Positions 1-11,445 of a DNA stretch of 64,000 nucleotides are shown here, in pieces. The DNA is from Branchipolynoe longqiensis (lineage: Eukaryota > Annelida > Polychaeta > Phyllodocida > Polynoidae). The stretch is from NCBI GenBank assembly GCA_030323885.1, contig CM059203.1, positions 5,642,001 through 5,706,000 of the forward strand. The letters are read 5' to 3'. Numbering within the stretch: position 1 is the first letter of the stretch; every line of letters begins with the position of its first letter. The position numbers and the translations under genes are program-made. The notes below the pieces were generated by a model that was not told where the DNA came from, did not search any database, and saw only the letters and a list, made by a program, of their open reading frames with translations.

Positions 1-480
1 GAATGTATGCATACCATTAAGGAATCAGTAAGTCTATTATAGAATGTATGCATAACATTAAGGAATCAGTAAGTCTATTATAGAATGTATGCATACCATT
101 ACGGAATCAGTAAGTCTATTATAGAATGTATGCATATCATTAAGGAATCAGTAAGTCTATTATAGAATGTATGCATACCATTAAGGAATCAGTAAGTCTA
201 TTATAGAATGTATGCATAACATTAAGGAATCAGTAAGTCTATTATAGAATGTATGCATACCATTACGGAATCAGTAAGTCTATTACATAGAATGTATGCA
301 TGTCATTAAGAAATCAGCAAGTCTATTATATAACGTCTGCATACCATTATGGAAGCAGCACATAGCATTGGTACACATATTTTATAATGTATCCACGCCA
401 TTGTGGAATGAGCGTAGCTGTCATGGAATATATGCATGTCATCAAGAAATGAATTTAACTTATAGAACGTGTGCATACAT
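1..480. repeat. 41-bp minisatellite, cut by the window edge
   Basis: The unit starts GAATGTATGCATACCATTAA and ends AGTCTATTATA, and it recurs every 41 bases from position 1 to about 290. Copies after that are degenerate. Variants alternate between CATACC and CATAAC. The left end continues outside the window. Short open frames here reflect the repeat and are not genes. Confidence 0.9.
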
Positions 481-494
481 GAACGGCTAAAGAT

Positions 495-575
495 GCATTG
501 TATCATATTTTCAAAACCAAATCACTTCTCTAGATTTGATCTTATATATCAAACTTATGTAGCCAACTTAAATAT
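495..575 (+). repeat. Element D fragment
   Basis: The stretch TTTCAAAACCAAATCACTTC followed by a TAGATTTGAT-like segment matches the left interior of element D at 1210 and 20360. Both element ends are missing. Confidence 0.45.
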
Positions 576-629
576 CCAACTGATTAAGCCTACGTTGCTG
601 TCACGAACGGCTTATCAAATCAATGTAAT

Positions 630-1045
630 AGAAAATGTTACTCCTGAAGACAAACCAGCCTACAAACCAACCTTACAAACCTACCCTACAAACCAACCGA
701 CAAACCAATCCTACAAACCGACCCTACAAACCAACCTACGAACCAAGTCTACAAACCTACTCTATCAGGTCAACGCCTGATCAGGGTGTCAACAAGACGG
801 TACCCCACTGGAGCACTATAAAGTCGCCATGCCATGAGTGGGATTTCGGGGCATGGTGCCTGCGATACGTGGGCACTATGAAGTCATTACGAGTGTGCAC
901 CGTTACCAGTCAGCCAGTCGGGTCCTGGTCAATAGGACCTTACATGTTGCTAGGACGAAAACCCCAACAAACAAACAGAATGATAAGGAGTGTCTGTTCT
1001 GATTAGTGTCGCTTAGTGGCGGAATTTCGACATTTAACGCTGCAT
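630..1045 (+). repeat. Minisatellite-SINE composite, arm 1 of an inverted pair
   Basis: The first 150 bases are degenerate repeats of ACAAACCNACCCT. They run into a divergent SINE-A-like tail (GTGGGCACTATGAAGTCATT, then ACATGTTGCTAGGACG and an A/C-rich end near 975). The same composite in reverse orientation lies at 3672-4320, including the stretch after the tail. No tRNA-like head is seen, so the minisatellite occupies the place where the head and body of SINE-A would be. Confidence 0.7.
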
Positions 1046-1190
1046 GTTCCACTTCAAATATCTACAAGATTATCAAAAAGTGACTTCAAATTAAAGTAAT
1101 GTAGATTTATAGCCATCAATATAATTACATTTATTACATTTTTGTTAAATGGCCGAAACTATAACAAAACCATCCGACTATGCAACTTTA
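1045..1190 (+). repeat. Element D, right half only
   Basis: This matches the right half of the neighbouring full copy (CACTTCAAATATCT, TTAAAGTAATGTAGA). It ends CATCCGACTATGCA and abuts the next copy head to tail, making a short hairpin around ACTTTAAAGC. Confidence 0.55.
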
Positions 1191-1527
1191 AAGCTGCATA
1201 GTCCGATGAGGCGTCATCATTTCAAAACCAAAACAATTATCTAGATTAGCTTCTATATATCTAACGTAGACACTGATGCACTTATTAAACATTTGCTTCT
1301 GCATAGAAGTGGATACGGAGTGAATTTAATATAACTTTTTTTTTGGCGTTACTTGCCAAAACTAAGTTGACGTGTTTGCACTTCAAATATCTCAAAAGTT
1401 AGCCATGTAAAATAAAAATTACTTCAAGCTAAAGTAATGTAGAATATAATGACCAATCTAATACATTTATCTAAGAAAAATAACAGAAACTCAAAACCAT
1501 CGGACTATGGAACTTTAAGCAAAGGTT
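1186..1527 (+). mobile_element. Element D, probable TIR-bearing non-autonomous element
   Basis: The left end reads AGCTGCATAGTCCGATG and the right end CATCGGACTATGGAACT, which are imperfect inverted repeats. TTAA or TTTAA lies just outside each end. The interior is AT-rich, non-coding and about 340 bp. Related copies lie at 20330, 36953, 12180, 12660 and 45548. The superfamily is not assigned; TTAA flanks would fit piggyBac-type insertion, but that is inference. Confidence 0.5.
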
Positions 1528-1658
1528 AGCAACTATCATAAACTGTATGCATGCCATTACACAAAGAGTGTAGTGGTCGGAGAATGTATGCGCCTCATGC
1601 ATTCAGGACAGATTGTTGCTGTTTTTGTCAATAAATATGTGGCCTGTGAGTGTGTCTA

Positions 1659-1722
1659 CATATCTATATATATATATATATATATACATATATACACATA
1701 TATATATATATATATATACAGT
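1659..1722. repeat. (TA)n microsatellite
   Basis: Alternating TA with a few CA steps. Similar tracts at 1962-2009 and 2748-2784 border the MITE at 2010-2747. Confidence 0.9.
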
Positions 1723-2009
1723 ATATGTCCCAATAGACGCACACTGCATGAATGCAGACACTTGGAATCGTGTCTATTCAAAGTTAAAGAATTTCATGGA
1801 TTTGTTTTTGGCATGCCTCTGAAATAAAGTGGGATTGTCTTATTTTATATGCATTCAGTCTGAATGTGATCGTAAATTTGTGCGTGCTTTCAATCTTGAA
1901 ATGGGGTGTGTGCTTCTATTGGGTAGCGTGCTTCTATTGGGACGCATATGGTGTATGTATACATCTATATATACATACATATATATATACATATATATAC
2001 GTATATATA

Positions 2010-2747
2010 CAGTAAAACCTCTCTAAATCGACTGACCATGGGACCGACTTTAAGTGGTCCATTTAGAGAGGTGGCTGATTCAGAGAGTTAGAATATCCTT
2101 ACAATGGTATAGACTACATCACGGTTCCGAGTGCACATGCGCTGAAAACGGCGTTGGGAGCAAAGCAAAGGCGTACGCCCATTGAGTTTGCCGATATGCG
2201 TAGGGCAAAGCTGCCATTTTATTCAAAATAACTAGAAATATACATTCTGGCATAAACATGGACGGAAGGATGTAATATAATAATATAATGCATATGTTTA
2301 AGACACAACTCTCCATAAACCATAGAATATAAATAAAAACATGAATAAAATAAATAAAACTGACTCTGGCTATGGCTCTAACGCTAGTCTGAGTGCCTAG
2401 ATTTGTCTAAATCTAAATGCACATGGCATAAGATGTGCTGGTTATATTGATGTAAATGCAATGCTGGATAAAAGATTAATATCTTAATTTATTATATATA
2501 TTCTTTTAGTTGGTATTCTATGTTTCAAACAAGAGCTGAGATGAGCTGAAACTAGCACATTTCATAGCTGCACCCAGTGTCTTAGCATGTGCCATGCGCT
2601 TCTCGTGGCTTTGTTTTGCTCTGATGCATCCCACAATGCACTGCGCCGCTGGAACCGTGATGTAGTCTATTGTTGGGACCAAAATAAAGCGATCGATATA
2701 GAAGAGTGGTCGATCTGTGGAGGGGTCGGTATAGAGAGGTTTTACTG
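2010..2747. mobile_element. pogo/Tigger-like MITE, 738 bp
   Basis: The left terminus is CAGTAAAACCTCTCTA and the right terminus is its exact reverse complement, a 16-bp TIR; related sequence continues inward (GACCGACTTT against GACCACTCTT). The CAGT start and partial TA flank fit the pogo/Tigger branch of Tc1/mariner. No transposase is encoded. TA/CA microsatellite lies against the left end and TG/TA against the right; the right TA appears to have become TG. Confidence 0.7.
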
Positions 2748-2784
2748 TGTGTGTGTGTGTTTATATATATATATATATATATAG

Positions 2785-2953
2785 AGGCCACACTCCCGCA
2801 CTTGCTAATAGCCGCAGGGCGGGGCACACCATGCCCAGCTGTCCCGAGGAGGCGCGGGTACCAGCGGACATTTCCTTGTGGATCAATTCTATGTATACAC
2901 TTCCGGTACAGGCAGGAAACCAGCGGCAATACTGCCCTGTGTGTGTATATGTG

Positions 2954-2991
<38 letters not shown>

Positions 2992-3354
2992 ACCGTCGGG
3001 CTATTCCACCCCCGCTTAAGGCGAGCCTACGTGTTAATATAAATAATTGTTTCCATGTGCATGTCTTGTGCCTCACATTTTTATTCTTACCTCTTACTAA
3101 CAGGATGAATTTAGCAATATAACATATGTTATTAGTTAAATATGGTTCAACAATAGAATGTATATTATTAGTCAAATCCCCTCCCATATAATTAACTTAA
3201 ATAGGTTTGGAATTTCCATAATAAAGGCCTAAATCTTGGCTAAAACATCGGAGCGTGCAAAAACACGTCCGATGGGTCTGGGTCCGAACGCCCGACCTCC
3301 TATCATTGCTAGGATAGTCACAATCGACGTATCCCAGTAATGCTTTACAGCAGG
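2785..3354. other. Unassigned stretch with a TA microsatellite
   Basis: A GC-richer block (about 2785-2940), a TA tract (2958-2990) and an unrecognised block. Open frames are short and run into the TA tract, so I see no supportable gene. Confidence 0.5.
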
Positions 3355-3368
3355 GAACCCGGCCTCAC

Positions 3369-3470
3369 AAATGTGGCAGTTGCGAGCCCGCGCATAATGG
3401 CAAAATGCGAGCTCGCAAATGTGGCAGTTGCGAGCTCGCGCATAATGGCAAAATGCGAGCCCGGAAATAA
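3369..3470. repeat. Two-copy 48-bp tandem repeat
   Basis: The unit beginning AAATGTGGCAGTTGCGAG occurs at 3369 and again at 3417, followed by a partial third copy. A TA microsatellite follows at 3499-3563. Confidence 0.75.
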
Positions 3471-3521
3471 TCGGTCGAGTAGTCTCGCCCACTTCATATA
3501 TATATATATGTGTAAATATAT

Positions 3522-3563
<42 letters not shown>

Positions 3564-3671
3564 CTCCCCACACACCACATCTCCCCATCCCTACGCGCTC
3601 CCCCCCCCCCCCTCCCCATCACCAACACCACCCCTCACCCCCACACTCGCCCCACACCCACACCGATAACC

Positions 3672-4320
3672 AGCGTTATCGACATTCCACTTAGAGACAC
3701 TAATCAGAACGGACACTCCTTATCGTTCTGTTTGTTTGTTGGGGTTTTTCATCCCAGCAACATGTAAGGTCATATTGACCAGGACCCGCACTGACTGACT
3801 GGTGACGGTGCACACTGGTAATGACGTCATAGTGCTGCACCCATGTATACCAGGCACCATGGCCCGAAATCCCACTCATGGCGACTTTTTAGTGCTCCAG
3901 TGGGGTACCGTCCCGTTGACACCCTGATCAGACGTTGACCCGATAGTCGGTTTGTAGACTTGGTTCGTAGGTTGGTTTGTAGGTCGGTTTGTAGGATTGG
4001 TTTGTAGGTTGGTTCGTAGGGTAGGTTCATAGGGTCGATTTGTAGGATTGGTTTAGAGGTTGGTGTGTAGGGTAGGTTTGTAAGGTTGGTGTGTAGGCTG
4101 GCTTGTAGGGTAGATTTGTAGGGTCAGTTTGTAGGGTTAGTTTGTAGGGTCGGTTTGGTTTGTAAGTTTGGTTTGTAAGTTTGGTTTGTAGGGTAGATTT
4201 GTAGATCGGTTTGTAAGGTTGATTTGTAGGGTAGGTTTGTAGGTTGATTTGTAGGGTCGGTTTGTAGGTTGGTTTGTAGGTAGGTTTGTACGATGGCTTT
4301 GTAGGTTTAATGGGGTTGTA
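3672..4320 (-). repeat. Minisatellite-SINE composite, arm 2 of an inverted pair
   Basis: The tail module (reverse complement of GTTGCTGGGATGAAAAACCC) lies at about 3740-3930. It is followed by about 370 bases of degenerate TTGTAGGTTGG units, the reverse complement of the 630-780 array. Together with arm 1 it makes a large inverted repeat with about 2.6 kb between the arms. This arm has a longer minisatellite. Confidence 0.7.
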
Positions 4321-4393
4321 CTGTATAGCGCACGCGTTGGTTGGAGCCCTAGAAGAGACGGATTGTACTAATAGGCAATTAAGTGGGTAATTA

Positions 4394-4463
4394 CAGTGAA
4401 CTCTCGTTAATCCGGCCAGCAGCCGGTCTCGGCAAATAGTCCGCACAATGCAGGGGGTGACTG
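4394..4463. mobile_element. Very short TA-flanked TIR element
   Basis: A 70-bp segment starts CAGTGAACTCTCGTTAATCC and ends GGGGGTGACTG, with TA immediately outside both ends. The start resembles pogo/Tigger TIRs, but the two ends match only weakly. It could be a heavily deleted MITE. Confidence 0.35.
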
Positions 4464-4504
4464 TATCGTATAGAGAAGAAACTGTTTGGTCCAGAGCTAA
4501 ATTC

Positions 4505-4716
4505 GCTACTGAATGATTGTTTATTTGCTGGAGTTTTACGTCCTGGCAACATCTAAGGTCAAACCTGTCCTCACCCCTATCCTAATAATGCCGAACGACA
4601 GGCCAGGAAGCGACAAGTATCAATTTTATAAGTCATTGGTTTGACTCGACCGGGAATCGAACCCCGATCTCCCGAACGGGAAGCCTGCGCTCTACCGATT
4701 CAGTCACTGCGTTCGG
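4505..4716 (-). mobile_element. SINE-A, internally deleted
   Basis: Reading the minus strand, the tRNA-like head (GACTGAATCGGTAGAGCGCA, B box GGTTCGATTCC) is followed by the GATACTTGTCGCTTCC body and then jumps to the ACATCTAAGGTC-type tail. Most of the middle is missing. Confidence 0.7.
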
Positions 4717-4922
4717 TACTGAATGATTGATTGGTGTTTTCCCTCCTAGCAACACGTGAGATCATACATGATTGAATTGGTGTTTTACCTCTTAACAATA
4801 CCTGATGTTCGACTCGATTGAATCGGTGGCTTACATGCATGTGCACACAGCTGGAGATCGAACCCACGACCTTCCGCATGAGAAGCCAGGCAGCGCTCTC
4901 ACCGGTTCGGCCACACCGCCAG
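4717..4922 (-). mobile_element. SINE remnant with a second tRNA-like head
   Basis: On the minus strand the sequence GTGTGGCCGAACCGGTGAGAG carries an A-box-like motif and GGTTCGATCTCC a B-box-like motif, separated as in a long-variable-arm tRNA. Two degraded tail pieces (TTTTCCCTCCTAGCAACA; TTTTACCTCTTAACAA) follow. I do not call a functional tRNA because the acceptor stem does not pair. Confidence 0.5.
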
Positions 4923-4924
4923 AG

Positions 4925-7620
4925 CACGACATTAGGTTGACCGCTAAAATAGGTTGGCTTCAATAGCGGGTTGACCACTATATCAGTTAGACCACTACAT
5001 CAGTTTGACCACTATATTCAGTGAATCATTATGATGACAACTGTATCAGTTAGACCACTATTTCAGTGTGACCACTATATTAAGTGAATCATTATGTTGA
5101 CCACTATATCAGTTAGACCACTACATCAGTTTGACCACTATATTAAGTGAATCATTATGATGACAACTGTATCAGTTAGACCACTATATCAGTTTGACCA
5201 CTATATTAAGTGAATCATTATGTTGACCACTATATCAGTTAGACCACTACATCAGTTTGACCACTATATTAAGTGAATCATTATGATGACAACTGTATCA
5301 GTTAGACCACTATATCAGTTTGACCACTATATTAAGTGAATCATTATGTTGACCACTATATCTGATTGGCCTGTATATCGGCTATTCTTTATATCGGGTT
5401 GACCAGTATTGACAATATTGCAGGTTGACTGCTAGACATATATTGTGTTGACCACTGTATTCGACTGACCACTATATCGAGTTGACCACTATATCGAGTT
5501 GGCCACTATATCGAGTTGACCATTATATTCTATTGGCTTGTATATCGGGTTACCTCTATACCGGGTTGACTACCAGACGGGATGGCCGAATGAGTTAGAG
5601 CGTCCGTCTCCGGTGCTGGTAGATCGTGGGGTCGTGGGTTCGAGTCCCGGTCGAGTCAAACCAATGACTTTAAAATTGATACTTTTCGCTTCCTAGCCAG
5701 GCGCTCGGCATTATTAGCATAGGGCAAGGACTGGTGTGCTCACTGTCAGGATAATGTGACTGAGTGGGATACCAGGTCATGGTGCCGGTGGCCTGGTTTC
5801 CCAGTGGGACAGCACTATAACGTCGCCATGAGTGCGCACTGTCACAAGTCGGTACCCGTCCTGATATGACCTTAGATGTTGCTAGGACGTAAAACAACAA
5901 CAAACAAACTATAGATTCTTGACTGCTAGGCCTATTTTGCATTAACCACTGTATTAGGCTGACCACTATATAGAGTTGACCACTATATTTGATTGACCTG
6001 TATATTGGGTTATCCTCTATACCGGGTTGACTACTAGTACTATAGCATGTTGACACCAGGCCTATTTTGTATTAACCACTCACTGTATTAGACTGACAAC
6101 TATATCCAATTGACCACTATATCGAGTTGGCCATTATATTTGATTGGCCTCTATATGACATTACCTCTATAAGGGGTTGACCACTATATCAGGTTGACTG
6201 CTAGACCTATTTTGTGTTGACCACTCTATTAGGTTAACCACAATATCACAACTTAACCACTATATTATATTGACTTCTATATCATATTATCTCTATTCGG
6301 GGTTGACCGCTATATCAGGTTGACCGTAAGGCCTATTTTGTGCTGACCACTATTTTAGACTGACCACAATATCATGAGTTCACCATATTTGATTGGCCTC
6401 TATATCAGGTTAGCCTCTATATCGAGTTACCCTGTGTTGATGACTATATCCAGTTGATAACTATATCCAGTTGACCACTATATGCCATTGATCACTATAT
6501 CCAGTTGACCACTATATCCACTTGACGACTATATCCAGTTGACCAATATATCCAGTTGACCAATATATCCAGTTGACCACTATATCCAGTTGACCACCAC
6601 TACATCCAGTTGACCAATATATCCAGTTGACCACTATATCCAGTTGATGACTATATCCAGTTGATGACTATATCCAGTTGACCACTATATCCCATTGACC
6701 ACTATATCCAGTTGACCAATATATCCAGTTGACCACTATATCCCATTGACCACTATATCAGCTTGACCAATATATCCAGTTGACCACTATATCCCATTGA
6801 CCACTATATCAGGTTGACAAATATATCCAGTTGACCACTATATTCAGTTGACCACCATATCCCATTGACCACTATATCCCATTGACCACTATATCCTGTT
6901 GACCACTATATCCCGTTGACCACTATATCCAGATGACCACTATATCCAGTTGACCACTATATCCAGTTGACCACTATATCCCATTGACCACTATATCCCA
7001 TTGACCACTATATCCAGTTGACCACTATATCCTGTTGACCACTATATCCAGTTGACCACTATATCCAGTTGACCACTATATCCAGTTGATGACTATATCC
7101 AGTTGATGACTATATCCAGTTGTCCACTATATCCCATTGACCACTATATCCAGTTGACCACTATATCCAGTTGACCACTATATCCCATTGACCACTATAT
7201 CAGGTTGACAAATATATCCAGTTGACCACTATATTCAGTTGACCACCATATCCCATTGACCACTATATCCAGTTGACCACTATATCCCATTGACCACTAT
7301 ATCCCATTGACCACTATATCAAGTTGACCGCTATATCCTGTTGACCACTATGTCCCATTGACCACTATATCCAGTTGACCACTATATCCAGTTGACCACT
7401 ATATCCTGTTGACCACTATATCCTGTTGACCACTATATCCAGTTGACCACTATGTCCAGTTGACCACTATATCCAGTTGACCACTATATCCAGTTGACCA
7501 CTAGGTTTATTTTATATTGAAGGCTATACCAGGTTAACACTTAATAACAGCTATATTATATTGACCACAATGGCTGGATTGACTGCTATGATAAAAATTG
7601 GCCTCTATACTGGGGTGACC
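4925..7620. repeat. 17-bp satellite array with an interrupted, higher-order left part
   Basis: The basic unit is GTTGACCACTATATCCA. From about 6430 to 7500 the array is nearly continuous. The left part (about 4975-5360) has a 126-bp higher-order period, shown by GATGACAACTGTATCAG at 5033, 5159 and 5285. Between 5360 and 6420 units are degenerate. A SINE-A copy interrupts it at 5573-5912. No coding content is seen. Confidence 0.92.
5573..5912 (+). mobile_element. SINE-A, full-length, long tail
   Basis: The head GATGGCCGAATGAGTTAGAG and B box GGTTCGAGTCCC are well preserved. They are followed by the body (GATACTTTTCGCTTCCTAGC), the central block (GACAGCACTATAACGTCGCC) and the tail ending AACAACAACAAACAAAC. 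It sits inside the 17-bp satellite, so it inserted after the array existed. Confidence 0.9.
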
Positions 7621-7969
7621 GCTATACCGAGTTGACATTTTCGCGGGTGTGCACTGTACATGTTATGCAACAACCCTGTGTCTCCGCTTGTACCAACCAG
7701 GTTGAAGACAAGCGACCAGTCATGGGAGACTATCGTGTAGCAAGACCCACAACCACAACAGACCACATCGTCGGAAACCAGTCTGTGTGTCAACTAGCGT
7801 GTGTCAACCAGAACCTGTGTCAACCAGCATCGTCTGCAGCACCCCAGTGACCATGGCAACGGATTCAGAAAGTTAACACTGCAGCGAGTGTGATATAGTC
7901 TCACGCCGTGCCAGGCGTGAGAAACGGCGGGAGAGTGCCAGACGACATTTGGTAAAGGGGGACACACAG
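7621..7969. other. Short unassigned stretch
   Basis: A complex-sequence block between two simple arrays. It contains GTGACCATGGCAAC at 7847-7860, which fits the RFX X-box consensus (see findings). No convincing gene is seen. Confidence 0.4.
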
Positions 7970-7977
7970 ACACCTAG

Positions 7978-8895
7978 GCGCCACGCCACGCCACGCCACG
8001 CCACGCCACGCCACGCCACGCCACGCCAGATCATACCAGGCCACACCACACCACACCAAGCCACAACATAACAAGACCACACCACACCACATCACACCAC
8101 ACGCCACACCACACCACGCCACGCCAGGTCATAACAGGCCAGGCCACACTACACCACACCACGCCACAACATAACCAGACCACATCACACCACACACACC
8201 ACACCACCCCACACCATACCACACCACACCATACCACACCACACCACACCACACCACACCACACCCCACTACACCCCACCACACCCCACTACACCACATC
8301 ACACCACACCCCACCCCACCACACCCCACCACACCACACCACACTACACCACACCACACCACACCACACCACACCCCACTACACCCCACCACACCCCACC
8401 ACACCACACCACACCACACCACACCACACCACACCACACCAGAACCACACCCCCACCCCACCACACCACACCCACCACACCCCACCACATACCACACCCC
8501 ACCACACCACCCCACACCCACCACATCACACCCCACCACACACACCCACCACACCACACCACACCACAACACCCCACCACCACACCACCCACACCCCACC
8601 ACACCCACCCCACCCACACAACCACATCACATCACACCCCACCACACCACACCCCACCACACACACCACACTACAACCACACCACACCACACCACAACCC
8701 CCAACCACACTACACACCACACCAAACCCCAACACACTCCACCACACCACACCACACCACACTACACCACACCACACCACACCACACCATACCACACCAC
8801 ACTACACCACACCACACCACACCACACCCCACCACACCACACAACACCCCACCCCACCACACCACACCACACCACACCACAACACACCACCACTT
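7978..8895. repeat. CCACG/CCACA pentanucleotide array
   Basis: It opens with eleven or so CCACG units and changes to about 850 bases of CCACA with CCCCA, CACTA and CATCA variants. The opposite-strand reading frames rich in Trp, Cys, Gly and Val are artefacts of the repeat. A related array on the other strand lies at 52550-52765. Confidence 0.95.
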
Positions 8896-9014
8896 TGCGA
8901 CACACCAGTGCAACCGCAGACCCCATCATCGTCGATTTACTACCCCCCGCCCCCCATCCCCCAGGAGTCCAACCGCCCACCGGAAGTGAGCAGAGCCGGC
9001 TACTTTCCTTCCCG

Positions 9015-9420
9015 CCACCACGGTCTGTTTGCTTGCTTTATTGGGGTTTTACGCCCAAGCAACGTCCGAGGTGATACCAGGACAGGCGGGTACCGGCTTG
9101 TTTGTTTGGTTGTTTGTGAGAGTGCGCATTTGTAGCTGCTTTATAGTGCTGTACAATTGGGATACCATGATGCGATGTTCGTCAGATTATCCTGACATTA
9201 TCCTAACCAGTTCCTTGCCCTATCCTAGTAACGGTGAGCACTAGTGAACGTTGATTGTTGGAGCTTTACGTCCTGGCAACATCGAATGTCATATCAGGAT
9301 TCTAGTGAAGGTAATGACAAGTATGCATTTTTAAATCATCAATTTGACTCGGCCGGGGATGGATCCCACAACCGTTAGGAAGCGAGTGCTTGACCCGTTC
9401 GGCCACCCGGTCCGGTGTGT
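9015..9420 (-). mobile_element. SINE-A, degenerate, with a duplicated tail
   Basis: On the minus strand a divergent head with B box GGATCCATCCCCGG and the GATTTAAAAATGCATACTTG body is followed by one tail (9255-9300) and then a second, older central block and tail (9026-9240). It is either one SINE inserted into another or a tandem pair. Confidence 0.65.
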
Positions 9421-9675
9421 CCGTGATCCGGGTTACCAATGTCGCCATATTGTTACCGCCATTTTGGAGTACTACTTCGTGGAGTACACTTCCAGAGTCA
9501 ATGGCAACTCAAAGAGGCATAGCTTCTTAAGTGGTATTATTATGGGATGCAAAGGCGCCCAGTAGTCACATGACCAAGTGTATTAACATTGCTGAATAAT
9601 CATCTTTTGCTCATTTCAGATTTGTTTATTTCCCAAGCCATGGAGATCTATAGCTGCACTCAGGAAGAACATCGG

Positions 9676-9732
9676 TTTGGTTGTTGGAGTTTTACATCCT
9701 GGCAACATCTAAGGTTATATCAGGACGGGAGA
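9676..9732 (-). mobile_element. SINE-A tail-only copy
   Basis: Only the 3' module is present. On the plus strand it reads TTTTACATCCTGGCAACATC and stops at ATCAGGACGGG. The boundary is close to that of six other tail-only copies. Confidence 0.7.
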
Positions 9733-10250
9733 ATATCGGTGTACAGGGATTAATTAATCTTCTGCCTTTGGATATATACGCTGACGATGAAATAGTTGGA
9801 AAATACGGATCTAGGCGTAGGAGTGGGTGAAAAGCCTATAAGTGAATTGACGTCAAATTCCTGGCAGTCAGTCGTTATCGCCTTTTTACTGTCGCGGAAT
9901 TGTGGTTTCGCGGCAACCCTTGGAGGACCCCACAAAACCATCTCAGTGAAAAATTGACTATGATAGGCTGTGCGTGTGTGACCCTGGCCCCCTACCGGTG
10001 ACGCTGGTGGCGCCACCTGGTGGCAGTAATGGAGTCCTCCTGCCTGTATAAGGAACCGTTGTGCAGCTGTGCGAAGGAGACTATGCGCTACCTTCTTGGA
10101 CCGCTGCTGTGCTGTCGAATACTCCGGCCACGAAACAGGCCACAGGTGAGTGACTATTCTACTTCCGGTGCAAAAATATCTCAGTTCCTATTTTCCAAGA
10201 TAGCCGACCGTCGCCATCTTGGATTTGTTGTTATGCCTACTACTTTGTTT
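9733..10250. other. Unique-looking stretch with a possible exon
   Basis: No repeat is recognised here. An ATG at 10029 in a fair context (G at -3, G at +4) opens 39 codons that end at a strong donor-like site (CCACAG|GTGAGT) at about 10146. A CTCF-like motif lies just upstream. The peptide matches nothing I recognise and there is no supporting second exon, so this is only a candidate. Confidence 0.15.
10007..10026 (-). promoter_or_regulatory. CTCF-like motif
   Basis: On the minus strand CTGCCACCAGGTGGCGCCAC closely resembles the CTCF core (CCACCAGGGGGCGC), with one T in the G run. It lies in a non-repetitive block. Binding is inference from the motif only. Confidence 0.35.
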
Positions 10251-10256
10251 GTACAT

Positions 10257-10720
10257 TTCTTAAGGGGGGCTCCATCTCGACGTAGGTCTAACGTGTCTCT
10301 GACGTGTGTCTAACGTTAGTCTAACATAAGTCCAACATGTCATGATGTATTCGATGTAGTTGACGAACAGCTGGCATGTGCGTAACGTTTGTAACGTACG
10401 CCAACATTCTTTGAATGTAAGCGAACGTGCTGTGAATATGGTATGAATGTTTTGCCTTCGAGTATATAAAGGCATCTGTTACGTCATGTTGAGCGCGTTG
10501 AGGGCTGGCTGTCCTTACGCTGAGCACGCTGGACTGTCGTTAGACTGACACTGCTCACTCGCGGGCCTGACATCGACTCACATTATGAATTGTCAGCCAC
10601 ACATAGCTACGTTAGGGTGGGCGTAATTACACAAGTCCTACGCTAAGCCAATGCTAGGGTTTCACCAGACTGATGCCGCGCACGCTGGAGGCTCGTTAGC
10701 CATACGTTGGGCCATTTTTT
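10257..10720. other. CpG-word-rich block, possible degraded PIF-like element
   Basis: The block holds many short related words such as GTCTAACGTG, TAACGTTTGTAACG and CGTACGCC, as do the PIF-like MITEs. It begins TTA then AGGGGGGCTCC, but no matching right terminus is seen. Confidence 0.3.
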
Positions 10721-10782
10721 TTTTTACTTTCTAACTCGTTGAGACACGTTACAACTACTTGGACCAACATTTTGCCTACGTC

Positions 10783-11083
10783 CACTGGTTTATTATATAT
10801 AGTACATGGATTCTTGGTATAGGATCATGCCATTCACTCCAACCAATAGGGATGTGGCATTCCCAGTTCCTCCAATAGGAACTCAGCATTTCTGGTTACC
10901 ATGACCACCAGTGGTCTGCCCACCACCAGAGCTTGTTGACCTGTGGCCACCACCAACCCTGACCCCTGTGTGCATTGACTCCCTACCTCAGCAGAGAGCC
11001 AGGCCCTGAGTGCACTCACACCCAGACCTGCCAATCATCCCTATGTCTATAATTACCTGGCCTCAAGCATGGGCCATGCCATA
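10783..11083 (-). repeat. LTR-like repeat, copy 1
   Basis: It shares TTTATTATATATAGTACATGG, GGTTACCATGACCACCAGTG and CCACCACCAACCCTGA with the copy at 59063-59490 and, inverted, with 19719-20110. The part equivalent to the last 90 bases of the other copies is missing. Confidence 0.6.
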
Positions 11084-11097
11084 TATATACACACAAG

Positions 11098-11445
11098 GTT
11101 GGGAGTTCGAGTCCCAACTGAATCAAACTAATGACTAATAACAATTTATACGTATGAGGACGGGTACCGACTTGTGACAGCGCACACTCATGACGAGTTT
11201 ATAGTGCTGCCCACTGGGAGACCAGGCCGCCAGCACCATGACCTGATATCCCACTCAGTCACATTATCCTGACCTTGAGCCAACCAGTGTTTGCTGTATC
11301 CTAATAATGCCGAGCGCCTGGCTAGGAATCAACAAGTATACATTTTTAAGTCACTCATTGGTTTGACTTGACCAGGGTTCGAACCCATGATCCCATGGTC
11401 TACCACATCTTCTAACTCATTCGGCCATCCGGTCTGGTCCCTGAG
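11098..11445 (-). mobile_element. SINE-A, long type, truncated tail
   Basis: On the minus strand the head (GATGGCCGAATGAGTTAGAA) is followed by B box, body and central block. The tail breaks off near 11155 in TCGGTACCCGTCCTC and is joined to another tRNA-like B-box piece (GAGTTCGAGTCCC). Confidence 0.75.

Noticed and set aside
8129..8617. Trp/Cys/Gly/Val-rich frames
   Set aside because: Pentanucleotide repeat read in several frames.
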